A program made the translations under genes and the position numbers. DNA of 64,000 nt from Osedax fenrisi (taxonomy: Eukaryota > Annelida > Polychaeta > Sabellida > Siboglinidae): the NCBI GenBank assembly GCA_964019155.1, contig OZ025241.1, forward strand, positions 84,549,457 through 84,613,456, in the 5' to 3' direction. Shown here one piece after another: positions 12,410 to 23,972 of the stretch (its first letter is position 1; each line of letters starts with the position of its first letter). The notes under the pieces are model-generated. The model had not been told where the DNA came from. It worked only from the letters and a program-made list of their open reading frames with translations, and searched no databases.

Positions 12410-13230
12410 TTCTCAGACCAATTCCCACACAGCATTGAATTAACCGATAAAACACCTATACGTTTACATAATCGGAGAATTCCACCTAACCAATGGAAGG
12501 AGGTGACTACTTATATAGAGGTGTATTTATCAGAGGGAATCATCATACCAAGTACCTCACCGTACACCGTACGGCGTACAGTAGTCCCATGGTTCTCGTT
12601 AAAAATAAAGATGGATCTATTAGAGTATGCGTAGATTTTAGACAATTAAATGCAAAGACAATCAGGGATGCGCATCCTCTACCAAGGATCGAGGAAGCCC
12701 TAGATTGTCTAAGCCGGGCTGAGTATTTCTCGACACTAGATTTATCCCATGGGTTTCTGCAATGCGCACTAGACAAAAAGGACATACCAAAGACAGCTTT
12801 CTGTTGCGGGGCTTATGGTCTGTATGAATATACCAGGATGCCGATGGGTTTGATCAACGTTCAGCCACATTTTGCGGTTAATGCAAGCGTGTCTAAAGGA
12901 GGAAAACTCACGAACGCTGGTGCTATATCATGACGATGTCCTGGTATTTAGTAAGTCTTGGGGAGAAATTGTAGAGTGTGGAATAATGGATAATGATGTA
13001 AGAGGTTAAGTAATTTTGGGTTGAAATTGAAAGAAAGAAAATGTAGATTTTTTCAAGAAAAAACTATATATTTAGGATAAGTTGTCTCTAAGGAAGGGGT
13101 ATCTGCTGATCCGGAAAAGGTACGGACGGTACAGGATTGGCCAGTTCCATCGGATAAGAAAAATGTAAGATATTTTCTGGGACTGGCATCCTATAACCGG
13201 AAGTTAATTAAAGGATTCGCGGCTAATTCA
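12410..13230 (+). pseudogene. pol: gypsy reverse transcriptase
   Basis: RT motifs appear in order: VCVDFRQLNAKT, then STLDLSHGFLQ (first catalytic Asp), then TRMPMGL, then YHDDVLVFSKSW, the active-site box (about 12925-12955). The N-terminal part (FSDQFPHSIEL) is in another frame: a small CGTAC-containing duplication at about 12558-12585 shifts it. A second shift lies before the YHDD box, near 12870-12920. Downstream, SKEGVSADPEKV and FLGLASYNR mark the RT thumb, with an in-frame stop near 13080. It once copied element RNA into DNA; it is not functional now. Confidence 0.88.
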
Positions 13231-13845
13231 AAACCATTAAATACATTGTTAGCCAAGGATGAAAATTTCATATGGAGTGACAAATGTAGTAGTTCTTTCA
13301 ATGAATTGAAGAGCTGTTTATCAAGTTCACCTATTCTAGGTTATCCAAGTTTCCATGAACCATTCATCCTTGAAACGGATGCGAGCTTATTAGGATTGGG
13401 GGCAATCCTTTCTCAAGGGGAGGGAGGAGAGAAGCGAGTAATTGCATATGCGAGTAGGGGTTTGAGGGGACCAGAAATTAATAAGGTATTACTATTATAT
13501 TAACTGATTATAGTAGTTATGCGGTTAGAACTACTCGCGTTAAAATATACACTAACCGAGAAATTCCGCGATTATTGTCTAGGCGGTAAGATAGTTGCGT
13601 ACACTGATAATAATCCCCTTAGTCGAATTAAGGAATGTAAACTATCAGCTACCGACATGAGATGGGTGGCACAGATAGAGCAATTCAACATAGTAATCAA
13701 ATTCAAGCCAGGTAGAGCAAATGGGAATGCGGATAGTTTGAGTAGGAAAGAGCGAGTAGAGGGTAGCATAAGGGATCAGGGGGGGCTAGTAGCGGTAGGA
13801 ACAATTGATGCAGACAACTCATTTAACATTGGCCAGCTATAGCGG
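13231..13845 (+). pseudogene. pol: gypsy RNase H domain
   Basis: The open segment 13246-13503 ends the RT connection and enters RNase H, with LETDASLLGLGAIL supplying the first catalytic Asp. After a short break at about 13500-13518 (a stop in a TA-rich patch), 13519-13842 continues with LELLALKYTL (Glu) and AYTDNNPL (Asp), and ends with FKPGRANGNADSLSR, the usual junction to integrase. The break sits where gypsy elements have a conserved tyrosine-glutamate stretch. Confidence 0.85.
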
Positions 13846-13883
13846 CAAGCAATTTAAGTAGGCTACAAGAGGCGGGCATAGGA

Positions 13884-15017
13884 GTGGCTAGAGTAATGGG
13901 AGCAGTAAGCGAGAATAAGCGGCCTAGTGGGGAAATAATGAAAGAGTGGGATTGGAGGTCACAAGTATTATTAAGGAATTGGAACCGGTTAAGTTTAGTA
14001 GAGGGAGTATTGTATATACAAGAGAGTGATAAACGGGGTTATCTAATACTGGTAATCCCAGAGTCTATGAGACTGATAATGTTATCACGTTTACATGATG
14101 ATATGGGACACCAGGGTCGGGATTGGACGGTGGGACTGATAAGAAAGAGAGTGATTGGCCAGGTTTATGGAAAGATGTGGGGAGTTATGTAGATAAGTGT
14201 AGAATATCCTCTGAAGGTTATACAGGGGTCTTTGACCTCAGAGATCCCTGGATAAATCTTGGCGATAGATTTTACCTCGCTAGGGAAATGCAAGGGCGGT
14301 TTCGAGCATGTGATAGTCATGACTAATGTGGCTTATAAGTTTACCCTGGCCGTGGGAACTAAATATCAAAAGTCCATCACAGTAGCACGCGTTCTAGAAA
14401 GAGAATGGTTCGTGAGGTTTGGATTACCCTCCAGAATTCACTCGGACCAGGGAGCAAACTTTATGAGCAAGGTAGTTAAGAGCTTATGCGAGGTATATAG
14501 CACAGTATAGTCGCGCACTACAACTTATCATCCGCAAGGAAACGGGCAGGTGGAGAGATTCAACAGGACCCTCCATAACCTACTTAGAAAGCTATCCACT
14601 GAGGAGAAGGAGGATTGGAAAAATCAACTCCCAAAGTTACTTTTGGCCTATAACAGTGATACCCATTCAGTGACGTGTAAGTCACCTTTTTTCCTGTTCT
14701 TTGGTCGCCAGCCAATCCTACCGATTGATCGCGTTCTAGGGGTTGAACCGAATAATGAAATAAGCAGGAAGGTATGTAATGCATGGACACAAATTAATGA
14801 AGGGTATATTAGGGAGCATGTAGATCTAGAGCAAGACGAGTTAGTGTGGATAAAACAACACCCGCTAGGACGTTTTCGGATCCAAAATAAATATGGGGAA
14901 ATAGATTATAGGGTAGTCGAGAGGTTAAATGACCAATTATACTTATTAGACACGCTGGGAAAAGGGAAACGACGAGTAGTTCACTCAACGGGGTTATTCG
15001 TATGGATAAACGAGTGA
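13884..15017 (+). pseudogene. pol: gypsy integrase
   Basis: The zinc-binding N-terminal domain is seen as LHDDMGHQGRDW. Its Cys-Cys part falls in a shifted frame (VDKCRIS, near 14190). The catalytic core gives LAIDFTSLGKC (first Asp), IHSDQGANF (second Asp) and GNGQVERFNRTL (Glu). A TAG at 14508-14510 interrupts the core in frame, and two compensating shifts lie between about 14190 and 14260. The C-terminal domain continues to a stop after FVWINE. It would have inserted element DNA; the breaks make it inactive. Confidence 0.88.
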
Positions 15018-15316
15018 ACAATGATGTGGATGATGGTAATTGGATGGATGAGTCAGTAGACGTACCTGGAGGAGAAAGTATTTCGAACAATAATATCGGT
15101 AACCCCGTAATAGAAGAACCAGTTGAAAGTACAGTACAAGTATATGAAGCCAATTTAGAAAGATTGGTAGATATACCATTATTGAGGCATCAACCAGAAC
15201 GACCGCCGGTAAACATCCAAATCCATATAACCAACCAAGATCAATGGATTAGGGATAATACGAGAGGCTCCTCGGAACTCGTGGGGGTGTATATGGTAGA
15301 GCTGATTATGCGGTAA
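15002..15316 (+). CDS. ORF overlapping the gypsy integrase end, unknown
   Basis: This is a 104-codon ORF in another frame, overlapping the last 16 bases of the integrase frame. It is acidic and asparagine-rich at the start (NNDVDDGNWMDES), and no domain was recognised. It may be the natural C-terminal extension of pol after a frameshift, or a small extra ORF of the element. It lies before the putative polypurine tract (AGAGAGAAG, near 15402). Confidence 0.4.
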   Translation: MDKRVNNDVDDGNWMDESVDVPGGESISNNNIGNPVIEEPVESTVQVYEANLERLVDIPLLRHQPERPPVNIQIHITNQDQWIRDNTRGSSELVGVYMVELIMR

Positions 15317-15436
15317 GGTTTATGAGTGCGAGGTTGAGTCGGAGACCGCATGGTAGTTGTAGTACACGAAGCGAGTGTTTAGGCTGCGGGACAGGTATCT
15401 AGAGAGAAGCAGCAATGACGCATCTAGGTAGGCCGT

Positions 15437-16252
15437 TGTCGTATAATATTGTGGGCCATCCTGATATTTTGGTTCATGCCCATCAATTAAAATATTATTT
15501 TAAATATATTATATAAAACGAATCTAAAAGCTAATTTAAATAGTTTAAACTATAATTATGAATATTAAGTGTATAAGTATATAGTTTTGCATATTTGTAG
15601 GTGAATTAAATGAAGAATATTATGAAATTAAATCGTAAAATTCTAGTGTTTTCAATCTGTAGCTAGGTGATGAAAATTTGAATAGTGACATCCCTAATGT
15701 AATAATAATACGGTCATATTTACTTGATAGTTATTTAAAATATTATATTATAGACGTATTTAAATATTAAATTACAAAAATTATATGATTAATATTACAT
15801 AATATTTAACTAAAATATAATAATGCTATATTATGGTATTTATATGATATTTCTCATATATTTAATATAAGTTTGATATTTTCAAATTATTTTAGTTTTA
15901 GATAATATTTATTTTAACTAGTGCTCAAATACATATCAACTTATTGATTACAAATTGTAATATTGTAAATTTAAAATTTAATATGTATACATATATTTTA
16001 CAGGTATATATTCATAAATATACATATCTTATCAAATAGTCACATATTGAATATGATTGTATCGTACAATTTATAATAAATAACGGGTCCCATTTATAAT
16101 GTACGTCTACCTATATTATAAAAACACTCTGAATAAATTATAATCTTGAGTTATTTATAATTAAAACGGTTTAAATTATTAATTAAATACATACATATGA
16201 TATATCAATTGAAAGAAATTGTAATCCATAATTTAAATTATTTATATAGTAT
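15437..16252 (+). repeat. Repeat R1, copy 1 (possible gypsy 3' LTR at its start)
   Basis: It begins GTCGTATAATATTGTGGG and matches, in reverse orientation and over roughly 0.8 kb, the region 47200-47998. Shared landmarks are CATCCTGATATTTTGGTTCAT, CTGTAGCTAGGTGATGAAAA and AACGGGTCCCATTTATAAT. It directly follows the gypsy pol, so its 5' part could be the LTR (starts TGT). That is an inference, since no matching 5' LTR is seen. Confidence 0.65.
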
Positions 16253-16364
16253 GATGATGATGATGATGATATTGAGTTTATTAGCACTAAAATAGGGTCA
16301 TGTAGACCCCTTCGCTCGTGCGGGAAGAAAATAATAATAAAATAATAGTAATACGATAATAATA
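16253..16364 (-). mobile_element. 5'-truncated retroposon tail with a 42-bp target duplication
   Basis: A 112-bp insert is flanked by a perfect 42-bp direct repeat (16211-16252 and 16365-16406, beginning GAAAGAAATTGTAATCC). On the - strand the insert ends AATAAACTCAATATCATC followed by (ATC)n, a poly(A)-like signal plus microsatellite tail typical of LINE or SINE 3' ends. Its central part (CCCGCACGAGCGAAGGGG) is GC-rich. No coding capacity. Confidence 0.7.
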
Positions 16365-16424
16365 GAAAGAAATTGTAATCCATAATTTAAATTATTTATA
16401 TAGTATAATAATATATTATATATA

Positions 16425-16455
<31 letters not shown>

Positions 16456-16700
16456 ATATATTATTATACTATATAAATAATTTAAATTATGGATTACAAT
16501 TTCTTTCAATTGATATATCATATGTATGTATTTAATTAATAATTTAAACCGTTTTAATTATAAATAACTCAAGATTATAATTTATTCAGAGTGTTTTTAT
16601 AATTTTACTATTTGATAAGATATGTATATTTATGAATATATACCTGTAAAATATATGTATACATATTAAATTTTAAATTTACAATATTACAATTTGTAAT
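16365..16700 (-). repeat. Inverted partial copy of R1 forming a palindrome
   Basis: From about 16455 the sequence is the reverse complement of 15947-16250 (shared AATTTAAATTATGGATTACA, TACCTGTAAAATATA). It lacks about 100 bp that the left arm has (the part with AACGGGTCCC). The symmetry centre is a (TA)-rich spacer near 16410-16460. The full-length version at 47200-47998 has the missing piece, so this arm carries a deletion. Confidence 0.7.
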
Positions 16701-17228
16701 AGGTATACCTAGATTATAAGTATATATATTGTAACTTAACTAATTAATTTGAGTATATTATATTCAATATCACCATTTAATAATTATAATTATATTCTAT
16801 AATTATTAATTCATAGTTTTTTACTTTTAATAATAAGTATATATTATTAGATTAATACATTTGAACATACTAACATAATTTATACATACATTATATCTAG
16901 TGTATATATTATTTGAATATTATTATATTGTATAGCCTTCACGTATTACTAAAATATATTATAATTTATAATGTTACTTTCGTTATAAATCTGTATAGTA
17001 TATATATATATAGTATATAATATATATATAGTATATATAGTATATATAGTATATATATTATATACAAAATGCAAGATTATTGTGCGTCATATTAAATGAT
17101 ACGCTTTCTTTAGAAGTTATAAAATTACAACACGTTTAAATTAGATTATGTAAATTTATATTTTACACATATCTATCTATAATTTTTCAATGGGTATCTT
17201 TAGGTTTAATAGTCATTAAATTAGTAAA

Positions 17229-17368
17229 CAGTGATCTCGTGCGAAGTGATTTCGTGAGTATACTATAGTGTCAATTCTACTATTTATAAATAATTATTTA
17301 CATTAATATGTATTATTACACTTCACACGAGATCACTCCCCAAGAAATCACTTCGCATTAGATCACTG
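17229..17368. mobile_element. MITE family A, copy 1
   Basis: The terminal inverted repeats begin CAGTGATCTCGTGCGAAGTG and end GAAATCACTTCGCA...GATCACTG. The element is about 140 bp with no coding sequence. It marks one arm tip of the big palindrome. Confidence 0.7.
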
Positions 17369-18391
17369 GAATTCTTTAAATTACTTCTTAACTAATACGT
17401 ATTGTCTAACTTATACGTATTAATAATATCTATTATAATATATAATTTTACTATCGTTATAAATATATGTGATGTATATATTTACAAAACTGCAATATTA
17501 TCGTGCGTCATATTTTATGATACACTTTCTTTACAAGTTATGAAGTGATAACACGTTAAGTTTATAGTATGTAAATTAATATTTTACACTTATTTATAGG
17601 GTAATTTTTAATTGTATCTCATTACCATTCATATCATTAGTTATATTAGTGTTTAAATTACTTCTAAATCTAATTCGTATTGCTTAAACTTAAACATATT
17701 AATAAAATATATTATAATATATAATTTGACTGTCGTTATAAATTATCGTGATATATATCTACCAAATTAAAATATTATCGTGATTCATATTTGATGAGTA
17801 GCTAAATTAGAGACGACGAATTAAAATAAGAAGTAATATAAACACTAATACATTTAATTATAAATGATATTAATCTGATATATTCAAAATTACCTTATCA
17901 ATTATTGTAAATTATAAAATTATTAAAATATTAAAGTATAAAATATTAATTGACATAATATAAACTAAACGTGTATCGTTTTATAACCTATGTAGGAGGT
18001 ATATCACCTAATATGATGTATGATAATCTGAATATTTTATATATATATATTACGAATATTATATGATGGATGTTAAATTATATATTATAATAGATTTTTT
18101 TAAGAAGTAATTTGAACTCTAATATAATTAATGATACAATGAAATTAATGAGATACAATGAAAAATAACCATATCAATTAGGGTAAATATTAATTTATAT
18201 AATATAAATACACGTGTTATTACTTCATATATTATAAAGAACACTTATCATAAAATATGATGCATGATAATCTTGCAATTTTATGTATATATATTACGCA
18301 TATTTATAAATAAAATTATAAATTATAATACATTTTATTAAGGTGAATATAGACAATATGAATTAGATTAAGAAGTTATTTAAAAAATATT

Positions 18392-18550
18392 AGTGACTTC
18401 GTGCGAAGTGATTGTATGGGGATTTATATCGTGCGGATTGATTATCGTATTTATATCGTGCGAAGTGTGATAATATATATTAATATAAATAATTATTTAT
18501 ATATAGTAGAATTTATACTACGCACGAAATAACTTCTCACGAGATCACTG
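18392..18550. mobile_element. MITE family A, copy 2
   Basis: It starts AGTGACTTCGTGCGAAGTG and ends TCTCACGAGATCACTG, with an internal ATCGTGCG motif repeated. It lies opposite copy 1 in the palindrome. Confidence 0.65.
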
Positions 18551-19027
18551 TTTACCAATTTAATTACTAATAAATATAATGATACTCATTGAAAAATTAC
18601 ATTATAGATAGGTGTAAAATATAAATTTACATAATATAATCTAAACGTGTTATTATTTTATAAATTCTAAATAAAGCATATAATTTAATATGACGCACGA
18701 TAATCTTGCAATTTTGTATATATATCAAAAATATTTATAACGACAGTAACATTATAAATTATAATATATTTTAGTAATAAGTGAAGGCTATAAAATATGA
18801 AATTAATTAAAAAATAATGAATACACTAGATATAAATTATATTAATGTGTTCAACTAAAATGTATTAAACTAATAGATAAACTTATTATTAAAAGTAAAA
18901 AACTATGAATTAATAATTATAGAATATACCCAGTAAACAGACCAATCAATAGTAAAACGGTTAACGCTTACCAGTTGATTCAATATGGAATCAACAGGGT
19001 ACCAAGTGACTCCAATTAGCGTCAAAT

Positions 19028-19520
19028 CAATACCAGTTGACGCCAATTTGCGCATTGTAAATAATATTTAAATAATATTTTTTTTTTATTGTAAATAAAT
19101 TAAATTATTTATCACTACTTACATATTTGTATATTATGTAATAAAATGTGATATAAATAATTTAACAAGTTTATATATTTAATATGTTCAATAAAATCTA
19201 GTGTAATAATGTTGGCGTCAAATTATAACCATCAGGTCAGCGTTGACAACTTACCATCAGGTCAGCGTTGTCAGCTTACCAATTGACGCCAATTTGACGC
19301 CATGTACATAATATTTGGTTTTTATTGAAAATGAATTCAATTATTTAGCACTACTTACTTATTTGTATATTATGTAATATAACGTGATATTAATTTGTTA
19401 AAAAGTTTATATATTTAATATGTTCAAAAAAATCTAAGGTAATAATGTTGGCGTCAAATTCTAACAATCAGGTCAGCGTTGACAGCTCACCTATTGACGC
19501 CAATTTGACGTAATATAGCG
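19028..19520 (+). repeat. Two to three tandem units carrying TTGACGCCAATTTG
   Basis: CCA(G/A)TTGACGCCAATTTG recurs at 19033, 19279 and (as CCTATTGACGCC) 19490, so spacings are 246 and 211 bp. Each unit also carries TTGGCGTCAAATT and CAGGTCAGCGTTG. The short motifs are inverted relative to each other, giving hairpin potential. Confidence 0.75.
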
Positions 19521-19955
19521 TCAACGTATAACTAATAATTATGTTAGTTGTGTATTAATACAAATAATGATAAATATCATTATGAATTAAATTATTAAAT
19601 ATATTAAATAGCAATTGTTATACTTGTTGTTATACATTTGATGATAATAGGCTTTATTGGCACTTATCATATGTGTTACCATCCCTCGTAAGTTGTTACC
19701 TGTTACCTAGTTGGTTTAGTAACTTCCATCAACTTATTTATGGAATTTGTTGGTGAACATAATACTACAAGATAATGAACAAGAAAAAAATACATAGATA
19801 TAATAAATATAACTATAAAATGAAACTATTTATACAAATAAAATGTTGCATGATCAAGTAAATATATAAGAAAATAATAATATATATTTCGTACAATTAA
19901 AATATATAATTATACTTATTTGTCTACATATTGACCTATAGGTCTTATATATAGG

Positions 19956-20009
<54 letters not shown>

Positions 20010-20940
20010 GTAATATAACCAGTTGGTGGACAATGCAACATATAATCATTTGGTAACCATTTTTTATAAGATAGCCATGAAGGTGACAATTTACATACTA
20101 ATTAATTATGATATACTCTTTGAATATATCTAATTATTTTTTCAAAATAATGAATAATAAAATATATATAAAAATATTGTCTACCAAATAAAAATTATGT
20201 ATAAGCTAACTCTTTTGTTGACAATATTAAGGTATGCATAAAATAATTATTTTGTGGACAATCTGAATTTTAAAGGTTTCGCTCCAACTTTATTATTTTC
20301 TGATATATATGTTCTATAATTAATGACAAATGTCATGACCTTTTTATATTTATACATATTAAATTAAATTCGTATATTCAATATAATATTGGATAATTTA
20401 AACTATTTTACCTTTTCTATCAATCACGAACATATTATATATGGTTAGTTATATTTAAAAATAACTATATATTATTTATATCATATAATATCTTCATTAT
20501 ATAAAATAAATATGTCTTTTATTTTTATATTATGTTTATATAAGAATTTTTCGGATAATTTAAAAAGCACATGTCACATTTTAATAATTATATTATAATT
20601 ATTATATCATAATAAATTATTATTAAATAATATGTAAGCATAATTATAATATATATTAGATAAATTACTTAGATATAAAAACGGGCTCTATTATAGAATC
20701 TATACGAACTAATGTAAATTTTATTTCAAAATAAAAATATGAAATTTTAATTATGAAAATGTATCATATAGTTGGTATTATGATAGCATAAGTTAACTTT
20801 AATTATCAAGTATCAATAGATTATTATATTCTTGTGTTTATTTATTAAAATATACATTTTAACATGCATTTTATATTAAAATGAAACTATTGAAATAAGT
20901 ATAATTATTGATCAATATTATTAATTGAATATATGGATTA
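19521..20940. other. AT-rich intergenic stretch
   Basis: It holds a (TA)n run near 19960-20006. I see no gene and no element with recognisable ends. Confidence 0.4.
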
Positions 20941-21321
20941 TGGTCAAAAGCTTCGCGAATTAAATGCCCGCAAACTTGTTTATTCGAATTAGTGGTTCTA
21001 CAATAGCTTATGATTGGTCATTATAATTATCGTATGTTTATTTATAGACTATCATACATGCGACGGCTTATAATTACCATATATTTATATATGTGTGTTT
21101 TATAAGCTCACTCGGGATGTAATCATTTACAGTAATGCAGCTAAAAAAACCTAAACAATATTAAAATTAACCCAACCAAATCAAACCAAACAAGTGAACA
21201 TAACTAAAACTATAAATATTAATGTTTCAACAAACAATCATACGCTATTGTAAATTCAGTAATTCGAATAAACAATTTTGCGGGCGTTCAAATCGCGCAT
21301 CAATCGCGAAGCTTTTGACCA
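20941..21321 (+). mobile_element. MITE family B, copy 1
   Basis: Terminal inverted repeats TGGTCAAAAGCTTCGCGA and TCGCGAAGCTTTTGACCA extend imperfectly for about 100 bp. The centre carries GCAGCTAAAAAAACCTAAAC and an AACCAAATCAAACC-rich stretch. It is non-coding. The paired copy at 21885-22269 lies in opposite orientation. Confidence 0.85.
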
Positions 21322-21884
21322 GGTACCGAATATATATATATATATATTCAGGCCGCCGATATAATTAAGAGTTCAATTTGGGCGGTCTTACTAATATATA
21401 AGAGCCGCCCAATTAATAAATATATGTCACTAAAGTAAATATGTTACGCTTGATTTCACACGCTAAAATATTCCATACGAGTAACATACATAAACTGCTT
21501 TTGTGTATTATATCATATTAAACAAATCCACAAATATATCTTATAATTATATGTATAATAATATAATCCATATATATATATATATATATCTATAGTTATC
21601 CGTTATAGTAATTGTACAATTAAATATTTGTTAATAAATTTGATTTTTTATTATATTTTAATTTATTTAACTATTAGAAATCATTCGATTATTATTCGAA
21701 TATGTTACGTACACATGAGATCGATATAGTTTTAGAATGTCTGTTTAATTTCAAGTAGAACCAATATATTATATATGTATAATATAATCCATCAATATGT
21801 TATCCATTATAGTACCTTATAATTTCTAATAGTACAAATTGAAATTTAATAAAAAATAAAATATTTAATTGTACAGTTGGTACC

Positions 21885-22269
21885 TGGTCAAAAGCTTCGC
21901 GATTGATGCGCAATTTGAATGCCCACCAAATTGTTTATTCGAATTAGTGAATTTACAATAGCGTATGAATCATACGCCGTATGATTGTTTGTACAAACAT
22001 TAATATTTTTAGTTTTAGTTATTTTCACTTGTTTGGTTTGGTTTTGTTGGGTTTATTTTTAATATTGCTAGGTTTTTTTAGCTGCATTACATCCCGAGTG
22101 AGCCTATAAAACACACACATGTTAATGATAATCCGTTGCATGTATGATAGTCTATAAATAGACATACGCTAATTATAATGGCCAATCATAAGCTATTGTA
22201 AATTCACTAATTCACATAAACAATTTTGCGGGCATTCAAATTGCTCATCAATCGCGAAGCTTTTGACCA
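21885..22269 (-). mobile_element. MITE family B, copy 2
   Basis: This has the same ends (TGGTCAAAAGCTTCGCGA and its complement) with the central A-rich core in reverse. Even the flanks are mirrored (GGATTATGGTC at the left of copy 1, GACCATAATCC at the right of copy 2; GGTACC inside both). Both copies therefore sit within a larger 1.33-kb inverted repeat. Confidence 0.85.
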
Positions 22270-23056
22270 TAATCCGTACAGTTACTATTAATATTATTAT
22301 ACATGTATAATATATATGTATATAATTATAATATATATTTGTGTTAATATGATAATACACATAAACAACGTATGTATGTTACTCATATGGAATATTTTAG
22401 CGTGTGAAAGCGTAACATATATTTACATCGATGGGCGGCTCTTAAATATATCGGTCTGCTTCTCCTGTATCCATATATATTATATGATTATTATAATACC
22501 ATATCATATTAAATATTGTTAACAATATAATAGTTATACATTATGAAAAATATACAATCAGCATTAGTTAATATAGAAATAAAAGTAATTTAATAAATAT
22601 AGTTTTAAATAAAATTGCCGTTTGTCCGTTCTAACCAAACAGGGTAGTTTATTTGTAATCTTCGGCGAAAACCATTTTAACATACTTATGTATATTTATA
22701 ATATGATATTATAATTCATATATTTATTAATATTATAGTAATAAATTATTAATATTTTAAAGTATTAAATAATACTATAATTACTTAATATACTATATTT
22801 ATTGCTTATAGAAAACTGAAAATTCCAATTATGAAATAACTGCTATACTAATACCGTACACAAAAATATTAATACTACTACTTTAATCCCATGAATACTT
22901 TTTTAATATTCTAATCTAAATATTCAAATTGTTTACATCACTACATAATATATATGATGTTAAACACTATTATATAATACATATATATGTAATATTTAAA
23001 TAATAATTCACTGATAATGCATATTGTATAATTATTTTACATTTGTACGGTATTAT

Positions 23057-23372
23057 CAAAGATTTTCCGAAGGAAATATATAACACTTACGCGAAATCGT
23101 GTAATTCGAATTTGTATACAAAATACCCCAGTGCCACCTAGGAACTATGTGTTGTTTATAATGTAAATTCGTATTTAACTATACACTTTTAAAATGTTAA
23201 ATAATATGCTTTAAATTAATATTTATATGATGAAAACATTGTTGTATGCAGACAGAGCCGAACCTAAATCTATTTCAGTGATTTCGATACTACTGCTAGC
23301 AGCGGTTGGGTATATTACTAAATTACGTTGCATGCATAGGGAGTATTATATCTTTGCTTCGCAAAATCTTTG
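23057..23372 (+). mobile_element. MITE family C, copy 1, with small ORF
   Basis: The ends CAAAGATTTTCCGAAGG and (reverse) CAAAGATTTTGCGAAGC form inverted repeats of about 30 bp; GTATTAT flanks both sides. A small ORF starting at 23227 (MMKTLLYADRAEPKSIS) occupies the 3' half. Because the ORF lies within the element and runs through its terminal repeat, it is probably not a gene. Confidence 0.7.
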
Positions 23373-23723
23373 GTATTATTATCTCGCAGTTTATATTAAT
23401 ACTGTATTGGTATTTAGTAGTTTATAATTCCACAATTACATTTACAATTACATATGTATTATTTATCATTTGTAAATTTCTTCTTAATTATATCTGTTAA
23501 TTTCACTGTTTAGAGTAGTATAACGCTAAAATTAAAACTTATAAATATCGTAATATATATATTTAATCTATAATATCATATATAATTAACTTTATGATAA
23601 TAATCTTTTAGAATCAAGTGCAAAACAGAACAGGAGTTATCGAATGGTTTTTATTTAATTATATAATCAATGCTATGTGTAATATAATAAAAAATAATTA
23701 GTTAAATAATAGAATACCAATAA

Positions 23724-23875
23724 TATCGTGTTAAGTAATTTTGTGGCGAATGATCTCGTGTGAAATGATAATATATATAAATAATTATTTATAAATAGTA
23801 GAATTTAAACTACACACGAAATCACCAATCCGTATAATATCATTCCCCATGAAATCACTTCGCACGAGAACACTG
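23724..23875. mobile_element. MITE family A, copy 3
   Basis: Contains GATCTCGTGTGAAATGAT and ends GAAATCACTTCGCACGAG...CACTGG, matching the copies at 17.2 and 18.4 kb. Confidence 0.65.
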
Positions 23876-23972
23876 GTTACCAAATAATAATATATAATTA
23901 ATAAACTAATTGTATATAATTATTTAACATCCAATATTCAAATTTTAGATAATACAATTTTTCATATTAATA

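Larger units (their letters stand above)
12400..15436 (+). mobile_element. Ty3/gypsy LTR retrotransposon, truncated and inactive
   Basis: The pol order RT, RNase H, integrase is that of Ty3/gypsy elements. The sequence is much less AT-rich than its surroundings, as expected for a recent foreign insertion. No gag, protease or 5' LTR is visible upstream; homology begins abruptly near 12400. At the 3' side a repeat beginning TGTCGTATAATATT at about 15437 could be the 3' LTR. At least three frameshifts and several stops disable it. Confidence 0.88.
16785..18930. repeat. Nested 2.1-kb palindrome of six diverged units
   Basis: The outer arms are about 16785-17228 and 18551-18925 (shared GCCTTCAC, GTGCGTCATATTAA, AACACGTTTA). 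Inside, further units of the same family face each other: forward at about 17390-17640 and 17660-17800, reverse at about 17830-18060 and 18080-18360. Each unit contains ATTATCGTGCGTCATATTT-like and ACACGTGTTATTACTTCAT-like blocks. The whole could fold into a long hairpin. No coding signal. Confidence 0.7.
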
